This document shows, piece after piece, positions 1-4,319 of a stretch of DNA of 6,440 nucleotides (position 1 is its first letter; every line of letters begins with the position of its first letter). The notes under the pieces are model-generated. The model was not told the DNA's origin, did no database searches, and was given only the letters and a program-made list of their open reading frames with translations. The translations under genes were made by a program, and so were the position numbers. Origin of the DNA: Candidatus Omnitrophica bacterium UBA5776 (GTDB lineage Bacteria > Omnitrophota > Gorgyraeia > Gygaellales > Profunditerraquicolaceae); contig DIEK01000049.1 in assembly GCA_002418595.1 (NCBI GenBank), positions 1-6,440 of the forward strand, in the 5' to 3' direction.

Positions 1-93
1 ATCGCGGACAGACCGGGTTTAGAAGACCCTTCTTCGCTGGCGTGCGCCGTGCGGTTGGCGGTAAAATGCACATTAAACCTAAAAAGAAACTAG
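1..93 (+). CDS. pdxA: 4-hydroxythreonine-4-phosphate dehydrogenase, C-terminal end (partial)
   Basis: The first reading frame is open from the window edge to a TAG at 91-93 and encodes 30 residues beginning IADRPGLEDPSSLACAVRLA. This resembles the C-terminal end of PdxA, where a DIA-G-G-x-ADPSS motif is followed by a helix of the form xAIKLA. PdxA oxidises 4-hydroxythreonine-4-phosphate in the DXP-dependent pathway to pyridoxal 5'-phosphate. The identification rests on the DPSS-containing motif and on context: pdxA directly precedes rsmA in E. coli and many other bacteria. The reading frame overlaps the start of rsmA by 28 nt in a different frame, which suggests translational coupling. The metal-binding and substrate-binding residues lie upstream of the window, so activity cannot be judged. 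The last residues (CTLNLKRN) are unconserved tail. Confidence 0.75.
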   Translation: MADRPGLEDPSSLACAVRLAVKCTLNLKRN

Positions 94-899
94 GCCAGAA
101 TTTCCTGGTGGACAAGAATGTGTTGAGAAGGATCGCGTCCGCCTGCGGTTTGGAACGCGGAGACCGCGTGCTGGAAATCGGGGCGGGCAGGGGCGAGTTG
201 ACAGCTCTGCTGGCCGAGACGGCTGCCGAGGTCGCGGCGGTAGAAATAGACTGCGACCTGCTTCCGGAACTCGGCCGTGTGGTGTCCGGCAGGGACAACG
301 TCCGGGTGATCAACTCGGACATCCTGAAGCTTAATATACGGTCTGTTTACGATTCTTTCTCCCCGGGCGGAGAAAGGGGGCTGAAAGCGGTAGGCAATAT
401 TCCTTATTATATCGCTTCCCCTATTCTGGAAAAACTTCTGCTTGAGGGCCGGGGGCTGATTTCGGATATCTATCTTACCGTGCAGTTGGAGTATGGTCAA
501 AGGATATGCGCGCAGGCCGGAAGCGATGAATACGGCCCCTTGAGCCTGTTCGCGCAGTATTACGGCGATGCCGCGCTGCTTTTTAAGATAAAAAACTCCT
601 GTTTTTACCCCGTGCCCAAGGTGGATTCCTGTTTCGTCAGGCTTATCCCCAGAAAAACCCTGCCGTTGGAAGGCGAAGCGCAAAAGACTTTTTTCCGCCT
701 GGCTGCGGCCGCGTTCGGGCAAAGGCGGAAAATGCTGAAGAATACTCTTAAAGATCTCATAGAGCGCGAAGAGTTGGAGCGTTTTCTGCAAGATAAAGGG
801 ATATCCGCTCAAGCCAGGGGAGAGGTCCTTTCTCCGGCCGATTTCATAGAACTCGCGAGATACTCCTTAGCCCTGCGTAAAAACCCCTCCGCGGCATAA
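66..899 (+). CDS. rsmA: 16S rRNA (adenine-N6,N6)-dimethyltransferase RsmA/KsgA
   Basis: This enzyme uses S-adenosylmethionine to dimethylate two adjacent adenines in helix 45 near the 3' end of 16S rRNA (A1518 and A1519 in E. coli), a late checkpoint in small-subunit maturation. The 277-residue product has the family's usual length and motifs in order: KKLGQNFL at residues 7-14, the SAM-binding EIGAGRGELT at 37-46, the acidic VEID at 59-62, SD at 84-85 (motif III region) and the catalytic NIPYYI at 111-116. A C-terminal helical domain follows, including FGQRRKMLKN, typical of the family. I chose ATG at 66 because homologues begin a few residues before LGQNFL; a GTG eight codons upstream (42) is in frame but would add an unconserved peptide inside pdxA. 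There is no strong Shine-Dalgarno, in keeping with coupling to pdxA. Loss of this gene gives kasugamycin resistance in E. coli. Confidence 0.96.
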   Translation: MHIKPKKKLGQNFLVDKNVLRRIASACGLERGDRVLEIGAGRGELTALLAETAAEVAAVEIDCDLLPELGRVVSGRDNVRVINSDILKLNIRSVYDSFSPGGERGLKAVGNIPYYIASPILEKLLLEGRGLISDIYLTVQLEYGQRICAQAGSDEYGPLSLFAQYYGDAALLFKIKNSCFYPVPKVDSCFVRLIPRKTLPLEGEAQKTFFRLAAAAFGQRRKMLKNTLKDLIEREELERFLQDKGISAQARGEVLSPADFIELARYSLALRKNPSAA

Positions 900-946
900 A
901 TTTTATTAAAAAAAACATTGACAACAGGGACTTTTTACTATATATT
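896..946 (+). promoter_or_regulatory. Strong sigma-70-type promoter with A/T-rich upstream element
   Basis: A perfect -35 box TTGACA (918-923) is followed by a 17-nt spacer and a -10 box TATATT (941-946, one mismatch to TATAAT). The roughly 20 bases before the -35 box (896-917) are almost all A or T, like the UP elements of rRNA and tRNA promoters. Transcription should start near 952. The bases between the -10 box and the expected start (CTACT) are not G/C-rich, so the usual stringent-control discriminator is not obvious. Position fits: it begins right after the rsmA stop codon and points at the tRNA-Thr to rpoB cluster. No terminator hairpin separates it from rsmA, so read-through from pdxA-rsmA may also feed the cluster. 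Confidence 0.85.
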
Positions 947-951
947 CTACT

Positions 952-1098
952 ATCTACATCGCCCCAAAGGGTCTGCCTGTAGAAATAACGGACATCAAAT
1001 CAACACAGGCTTTCCAGTTTTAAGAATCCCGCAGGAATTCTTAATGGGTGAGGTTTTTTGTTTCTCCGGAAGTTGGCGATCAATCGTGATATCCCGTC
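952..1098 (+). promoter_or_regulatory. Transcribed leader upstream of tRNA-Thr with two inverted repeats
   Basis: About 145 nt between the predicted transcription start and the mature 5' end of tRNA-Thr hold no credible gene. Two inverted repeats are visible. The first is GCCTGT (975-980) with ACAGGC (1005-1010), enclosing 24 nt. The second is TTAAGAAT (1020-1027) with ATTCTTAA (1037-1044), an 8-bp stem that can extend by two C-G pairs past a bulged A. A run of six T follows at 1054-1059, nine bases beyond the second stem. The leader must be removed by RNase P at 1098/1099. Whether the stems guide processing, antitermination or nothing at all cannot be told from sequence. I recognise no known riboswitch or T-box here. 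Confidence 0.5.
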
Positions 1099-1171
1099 GC
1101 TGGAGTAGCTCAGTTGGTAGAGCACGTCCTTGGTAAGGACGGGGTCACGGGTTCAATTCCCGTCTCCAGCT
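1099..1171 (+). tRNA. tRNA-Thr (anticodon GGT)
   Basis: The 73 bases fold into a full cloverleaf. The acceptor stem is GCTGGAG (1099-1105) with CTCCAGC (1164-1170), all seven pairs Watson-Crick. The D stem is GCTC with GAGC (1108-1111, 1120-1123) and the anticodon stem is CGTCC with GGACG (1125-1129, 1137-1141). The seven-base loop TTGGTAA places GGT (1132-1134) at positions 34-36. The variable loop has five bases, and the T arm is ACGGG, loop TTCAATT, CCCGT (1147-1163). The discriminator is T at 1171 and no CCA follows, so the CCA end must be added by nucleotidyltransferase. It would read ACC and ACT threonine codons. A tRNA-Thr at the head of the secE-nusG region is a known bacterial arrangement. 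Confidence 0.97.
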
Positions 1172-1223
1172 TAGAAATTTCCCGTAAGGTTTAACCGGTA
1201 CCGAGAAAAACAGGCGAAAAGTT

Positions 1224-1373
1224 ATGCGAGAAATAATCACGGTGGAATGTACAATCTGCAAGAATAAGAACTACACCACCACAAAAAATAAAAAAAAGCA
1301 TCAGGATAAGCTTGAACTGAAGAAGTTCTGCAGGGTGTGCAGGAAACACTCGCCGCATAAAGAGACCAAATAG
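1224..1373 (+). CDS. rpmG: 50S ribosomal protein bL33, zinc-binding form
   Basis: A 49-residue reading frame encodes bL33, a small protein of the large ribosomal subunit near the E site. Two CxxC pairs, C9/C12 and C36/C39, form the zinc ribbon of the C+ paralogue. The family's KNxNYTTxKNKK segment is at residues 14-25 and the KFCRxCxxHxxHKExK tail is at 34-49. Length is normal. The start is ATG at 1224, with a modest AGG Shine-Dalgarno at 1212-1214. It lies between two tRNA genes. Its TAG stop (1371-1373) shares its last two bases with the first two of tRNA-Trp, so translation ends inside the tRNA. The neighbouring order rpmG, tRNA-Trp, secE, nusG is widely conserved in bacteria. Confidence 0.96.
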   Translation: MREIITVECTICKNKNYTTTKNKKKHQDKLELKKFCRVCRKHSPHKETK

Positions 1374-1444
1374 GGGCGTCCGTTAATTGGCTAAACGGCG
1401 GGACTCCAAATCCTGTCCTGGGGGTTCAAGTCCCTCCGCCCCTG
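1372..1444 (+). tRNA. tRNA-Trp (anticodon CCA)
   Basis: The 73 bases fold as a complete cloverleaf. The acceptor stem AGGGGCG (1372-1378) with CGCCCCT (1437-1443) has the same acceptor sequence as E. coli tRNA-Trp. The D stem is CGTT with AACG (1381-1384, 1394-1397). The anticodon stem CGGGA with TCCTG (1399-1403, 1411-1415) contains one G-T pair. The loop CTCCAAA puts CCA (1406-1408) at the anticodon. The variable loop has four bases. The T arm is GGGGG, loop TTCAAGT, CCCTC (1420-1436), with one G-T pair. The discriminator is G at 1444, the identity base for tryptophan. No CCA end is encoded. The first two bases are also the last two of the rpmG stop codon. It sits 36 nt before secE in the same transcript. 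Confidence 0.97.
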
Positions 1445-1480
1445 CTGATCAGGCGGCGGGAGAAAGAACAGAAACAAACA

Positions 1481-1672
1481 ATGAATTTATTCGATAAACC
1501 GGCAAGGTTTTTGGGGGAAGTAAAAGCCGAACTAGGCAAGGTTTCCTGGTCCAGCAAGCAGGAGCTCATCGGAGCCACCGGCGTGGTGATCGGTCTTACC
1601 GCGATTATGGCAACTTTCATTTTCATAGTCGATTTCTTCCTTACCCGTTTCGTTACCTTTATGTTCAGATGA
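1481..1672 (+). CDS. secE: Protein translocase subunit SecE
   Basis: SecE clamps the two halves of the SecY channel in the inner membrane and is essential for Sec-dependent export. This 63-residue product is the short bacterial type with one membrane span. Residues 8-30 form the conserved amphipathic cytoplasmic helix with the signature ELGKVSWSSKQEL (17-29), and residues about 32-55 form the transmembrane helix. E. coli SecE has two extra N-terminal spans, which are absent here, as in most bacteria. The start is ATG at 1481. The Shine-Dalgarno is poor: a GGGAG at 1458-1462 is 18 nt away, so initiation may rely on the A-rich leader. The stop TGA overlaps the nusG start as ATGA, indicating coupled translation. 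Confidence 0.96.
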   Translation: MNLFDKPARFLGEVKAELGKVSWSSKQELIGATGVVIGLTAIMATFIFIVDFFLTRFVTFMFR

Positions 1673-2196
1673 AAAATTGGTATGTCGTTCACACCCAGAC
1701 AGGGTTCGAGGAAAAAGTAAGGGCGCTGCTCGAGACGCGCGTCGCTTCCAGCGGCTTGCAGGAGCAGATTAGCGGCATCGTCATCCCCACGGAACAGATC
1801 TCCGAGATCCGTTCCGGCAAGAAGAGGCTTTCCCAGAGGAAATTCTTTCCCGGTTACCTGCTGGTGGAGATGGAACTTAATGACGCCACGCATCTGCTGA
1901 TAAAAACGACGCCCGGCGTGACCGGTTTCATCGGATTGGGGAAAAAGCCGATGCCGCTTCCGCAAAAGGAAGTAGACAGCATACTCAAGCGCACGGAGGA
2001 GACCCAGAGCAAGCCCAGTCCCAAGATAATTTTCGAGAGAGGCGAGCAGGTCAGGGTAACGGAAGGGCCTTTCGTCAATTTCAACGGTACCATAGAGGAA
2101 GTTCACCCTGAAAAGGGTAAAATCAAGGTCAGCATTTCCATATTCGGGCGGTCCACTCCGGTCGAACTGGAATACTGGCAAGTGGAGAAGGTTTAG
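1669..2196 (+). CDS. nusG: Transcription termination/antitermination factor NusG
   Basis: NusG is the universally conserved transcription factor that binds the RNA polymerase clamp, suppresses or promotes pausing, and links polymerase to Rho or to the ribosomal protein uS10. The 175-residue product has the standard two domains. The NGN domain (about 2-115) begins [14 protein letters not shown] and carries the polymerase-contacting [10 protein letters not shown] (59-68) and [10 protein letters not shown] (81-90). A linker follows, and the C-terminal KOW domain (about 121-175) contains [19 protein letters not shown] and ends in a normal beta-barrel tail. There is no extra inserted domain such as Thermotoga or Aquifex NusG carry. 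It overlaps secE by four bases and its end contains the rplK Shine-Dalgarno. Confidence 0.98.
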   Translation: MKNWYVVHTQTGFEEKVRALLETRVASSGLQEQISGIVIPTEQISEIRSGKKRLSQRKFFPGYLLVEMELNDATHLLIKTTPGVTGFIGLGKKPMPLPQKEVDSILKRTEETQSKPSPKIIFERGEQVRVTEGPFVNFNGTIEEVHPEKGKIKVSISIFGRSTPVELEYWQVEKV

Positions 2197-2198
2197 CC

Positions 2199-2627
2199 AT
2201 GGCTGGAAAGAAAGTTACCGCTCAGATCAAATTGCACGTTCCCGCAGGCGCCGCCAATCCGGCGCCGCCCGTAGGCCCGGCCCTGGGGCAGCACGGTGTG
2301 AATATAATGCAGTTCTGCAAACAGTTCAATGATCAGACCAAGGGAAGGGACGGTTTAATCCTCCCGGTGGTCATCAGCGTCTACGAGGACAAATCCTTTA
2401 CCTTTATAATAAAGAGTCCGCCGTCTTCCGTTCTCATCAAAAGGGCGGCCAACCTGGCAAAGGCCTCCGCGACAGCCGGAAAAGAGATAATAGGCAAGAT
2501 AAACCAAAAACAAGTAGAGGAGATCGCCAAACAGAAGATGCCCGATCTGAACACCAAGAGTCTTGAGGCCGCGCGCAAGATCATCGCGGGAACGGCCAGG
2601 AGCATGGGCATAGAAGTCGAGCAATAA
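2199..2627 (+). CDS. rplK: 50S ribosomal protein uL11
   Basis: uL11 forms the base of the ribosomal stalk on the 1070 region of 23S rRNA (helices 43/44), where elongation factors and RelA act and thiostrepton binds. The 142 residues match the usual length. The N-terminal domain carries [20 protein letters not shown] (21-40) including the proline-rich thiostrepton-contact segment, and the RNA-binding C-terminal domain (about 73-142) ends with the family signature GTARSMGI (131-138). The start is ATG at 2199, two bases after the nusG stop, with GGAGAAGG (2184-2191) inside nusG giving good spacing. In E. coli a uL1-binding mRNA site precedes rplK; here any such site would have to lie inside nusG. 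Confidence 0.98.
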   Translation: MAGKKVTAQIKLHVPAGAANPAPPVGPALGQHGVNIMQFCKQFNDQTKGRDGLILPVVISVYEDKSFTFIIKSPPSSVLIKRAANLAKASATAGKEIIGKINQKQVEEIAKQKMPDLNTKSLEAARKIIAGTARSMGIEVEQ

Positions 2628-2628
2628 T

Positions 2629-3309
2629 ATGAAAAAGCGCAGCAAGAGATACCAGACTACCGAGAAACTAGTGAATAAGGACAAGGTTTATACGCTTAAG
2701 GAAGCGGTAAACCTTCTTAAGTCGCTGGCCCAGCCTAAATTCGCCGGGTCCCTGGACCTGCATTTCAACCTTAACGTGGACACCAAGAAATCCGACCAGA
2801 TGATCCGCGGCACCGTGGTGCTTCCGCACGGCACGGGCAGAAAAGTGAAGATCGCCGTGTTCTGTAAAGGGGAGCAGGAGCGAGACGCCAGGGACGCCCA
2901 GGCCGATTACGTAGGTGCCGGAGATTTAATGGAGAAGGTCGCCGCCGGTTTCCTGGATTTCGACTGTGTTATCGCCACGCCGGATATGATGAAGGATTTG
3001 AGCAAACTGGGCAAGATCCTCGGCCCCAAAGGCCTGATGCCCAGCCCCAAGACCGGAACAGTCACCACCGACGTCGCCAAAGCCATCGGGGACGTGCGCA
3101 AGGGGAAGGTGGAGTTCCGCGTGGACAAGCAGGGCGGTATACATCTCTCGGCTGGGAAGCTATCGTTCAGCGAAGAGCAGCTTCTGGAGAACGCGAATTG
3201 CGTGATAGACGCGATAAATGAGGCTAAACCGGGTTCGGTAAAAGGGAAATTCGTTAAGGCTTTCGCGGTCTCTTCCACAATGAACCCGGGGATGAGGGTT
3301 GCGATATGA
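2629..3309 (+). CDS. rplA: 50S ribosomal protein uL1
   Basis: uL1 forms the mobile L1 stalk that helps release deacylated tRNA from the E site, and in E. coli it represses its own operon by binding mRNA. The 226-residue product has the family's length. Signature segments are KKSDQMIRGTVVLPHGTG (53-70), the hallmark LGKILGPKGLMPSPKTGTVT (127-146), and the C-terminal RNA-binding region with FRVDKQGGIHLSAGKLSF (163-180) and MNPGMRV (218-224). The start ATG at 2629 is one base after the rplK stop, and no strong Shine-Dalgarno precedes it, so re-initiation from rplK is likely. The stop overlaps the rplJ start as ATGA. Confidence 0.98.
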   Translation: MKKRSKRYQTTEKLVNKDKVYTLKEAVNLLKSLAQPKFAGSLDLHFNLNVDTKKSDQMIRGTVVLPHGTGRKVKIAVFCKGEQERDARDAQADYVGAGDLMEKVAAGFLDFDCVIATPDMMKDLSKLGKILGPKGLMPSPKTGTVTTDVAKAIGDVRKGKVEFRVDKQGGIHLSAGKLSFSEEQLLENANCVIDAINEAKPGSVKGKFVKAFAVSSTMNPGMRVAI

Positions 3310-3842
3310 AGAAAATAAGTCTGATAATCAAGGAGACGTCCGGTAAGATCATCAAGGACAATATCAGCGTTCCGGACGCCGGATTTTTCATAGTTAAATA
3401 TTCCGGCCTCTCCTCACCGGACATGTCGGCTTTAAGGCAGTCCCTTAACGATACCGGAGCCAAGCTGCAGGTGGTGAAGAATAGCGTGGCCAGGCGCGTG
3501 CTCAAGGATTCCGGGCAGGACGCGCTCGTCGTTTCCGTCGAAGGCCCCTGCGGTTTCGTTTTCTCGGGAGAAGACGCGGTGGCCGTTTCGAAAACGCTCT
3601 GCGGTTTCGCGAAGGAACACGGGCCCTTGAAAATAGAAGCGGGTTTTCTCTCCGGCAAGCCTCTCACTGCCGCAGAGGTCCTGGAACTCTCCAAACTGCC
3701 TTCGAAAGAGATGCTGCGCGCCAAGACGGTCATGGTGCTCAAGTCGCCGATTACGGGCATCGTCATGGTGCTTAACCAGACGTTAAAGAAGTTCGTTTAC
3801 TGTGTCGAACAAATAAAGCAGAAAAAGTCTGCCGCCGCTTAG
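3306..3842 (+). CDS. rplJ: 50S ribosomal protein uL10 (stalk base)
   Basis: uL10 anchors to the 23S rRNA next to uL11, and its C-terminal helix carries dimers of bL12. The 178 residues show the RNA-binding globular domain (about 1-130) with [13 protein letters not shown] (54-66), the segment [19 protein letters not shown] (80-98), and [18 protein letters not shown] (128-145), followed by the long bL12-binding helix (about 148-174) ending in a lysine- and alanine-rich tail. The start ATG at 3306 overlaps the rplA stop, with GAGGG at 3294-3298 as a well-placed Shine-Dalgarno inside rplA. Because of the overlap there is no separate leader for the uL10-bL12 autoregulation known from E. coli. I did not find a helix break to count bL12 sites reliably. 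Confidence 0.97.
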   Translation: MKKISLIIKETSGKIIKDNISVPDAGFFIVKYSGLSSPDMSALRQSLNDTGAKLQVVKNSVARRVLKDSGQDALVVSVEGPCGFVFSGEDAVAVSKTLCGFAKEHGPLKIEAGFLSGKPLTAAEVLELSKLPSKEMLRAKTVMVLKSPITGIVMVLNQTLKKFVYCVEQIKQKKSAAA

Positions 3843-3876
3843 TTGGCGCGGCCGGCTGCCGATTAGCGAAAAACAA

Positions 3877-3881
3877 GGAGG
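3877..3881 (+). promoter_or_regulatory. Strong ribosome binding site of rplL
   Basis: GGAGG lies seven bases before ATG at 3889, within the longer match AAGGAGG-A to the 16S rRNA tail. It is the strongest Shine-Dalgarno in the window and settles the start: the in-frame ATG at 3883 is only one base from it and too close to be used. High initiation fits the need for several bL12 copies per ribosome. The 46 bases between the rplJ stop and this start are the only clear leader inside the ribosomal protein part of the cluster, with a G/C-rich stretch at 3845-3861 upstream of the site. Confidence 0.85.
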
Positions 3882-3888
3882 AATGGAA

Positions 3889-4278
3889 ATGGCAAGCGAA
3901 AAACTGGAAGAGATGATTAAGACGATAGAAGGGTTGACGGTGCTGGAACTGTCAGAGCTGGTCAAGGCGCTGGAAGATAAATTCGGCGTCCAGGCGAACA
4001 TGCCGATGATGATGGCTCCCGCAGCAGGCGCAGCAGCAGCGGGCGGAGCCGCTCCCGCGGAAGAGAAAACGTCGTTCAACGTCGTCCTCACCGCGTCGGG
4101 CGCGAACAAGATAGCCGTCATCAAGGAAGTAAGGACCATTACCAATCTCGGTCTGAAGGAAGCCAAGGATCTCGTGGACGGCGCTCCCAAGACCGTCAAG
4201 GAAGGGGTCAACAAGGAAGAAGCCGAGGAAATGAAGAAGAAACTCGAGGCCGCCGGAGCGACCGTCGAACTGAAATAA
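3889..4278 (+). CDS. rplL: 50S ribosomal protein bL12 (L7/L12)
   Basis: bL12 is the flexible stalk protein that recruits and activates the GTPase factors EF-Tu, EF-G and IF2, and it is present in two or three dimers per ribosome. The 129-residue product has the dimerising N-terminal helices (about 3-33, [20 protein letters not shown]), an alanine/glycine-rich hinge (about 40-57, after a short methionine run MPMMMAP) and the globular C-terminal domain (59-129). That domain holds the factor-binding surface [20 protein letters not shown] (74-93). The start at 3889 is chosen over 3883 by Shine-Dalgarno spacing and by homology (proteins begin M-A/S). It is the only ribosomal protein here with its own strong leader. 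Confidence 0.98.
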   Translation: MASEKLEEMIKTIEGLTVLELSELVKALEDKFGVQANMPMMMAPAAGAAAAGGAAPAEEKTSFNVVLTASGANKIAVIKEVRTITNLGLKEAKDLVDGAPKTVKEGVNKEEAEEMKKKLEAAGATVELK

Positions 4279-4288
4279 AAGTTTCGGA

Positions 4289-4319
4289 AGTTATTTATTA
4301 GAGAAGGTCGGGAATAACT
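4289..4319 (+). promoter_or_regulatory. Inverted repeat abutting the rpoB start codon
   Basis: AGTTATT (4289-4295) and AATAACT (4313-4319) are exact inverted repeats that could form a 7-bp stem, ending at the base directly before the rpoB ATG. The 17-nt loop holds the best Shine-Dalgarno candidate, GAGAAGG (4301-4307), 12 nt from the start. The stem is A/T-rich and lacks a T run, so it is not a terminator. It may present the binding site in the loop, serve as a processing site, or be chance. The whole rplL-rpoB gap is only 41 nt and holds nothing else. Confidence 0.4.

Noticed and set aside
90..812. Long reverse-strand open frame opposite rsmA
   Set aside because: It is antisense to a gene with all its family motifs, has no recognisable domain and looks like a codon-bias shadow.
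1020..1059. Possible intrinsic terminator or attenuator before tRNA-Thr
   Set aside because: The stem at 1020-1044 is A/T-rich, and the T6 run starts nine bases after it, interrupted by a G-rich stretch. That is too far for a standard intrinsic terminator, so it is kept only as a structured leader.
918..1136. A 72-codon forward reading frame between rsmA and rpmG
   Set aside because: It begins at the TTG of the -35 box, runs through the leader and ends in the anticodon loop of tRNA-Thr. It has no Shine-Dalgarno and no recognisable protein character.
1196..1203. Perfect 8-bp palindrome CGGTACCG between tRNA-Thr and rpmG
   Set aside because: A single short palindrome with no second copy or promoter nearby; it is easily due to chance.
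1426..2181. Reverse-strand open frame of 251 codons opposite secE-nusG and part of tRNA-Trp
   Set aside because: It covers the complement of two conserved genes and a tRNA T arm, and the translation has no family resemblance.
3254..3766. Reverse-strand open frame opposite rplJ
   Set aside because: Serine- and proline-rich shadow translation opposite a clear uL10 gene, with no independent evidence.
3883..3888. Upstream ATG as the rplL start
   Set aside because: It is one base from the GGAGG and would add only Met-Glu; the ATG at 3889 has ideal spacing and matches homologues.
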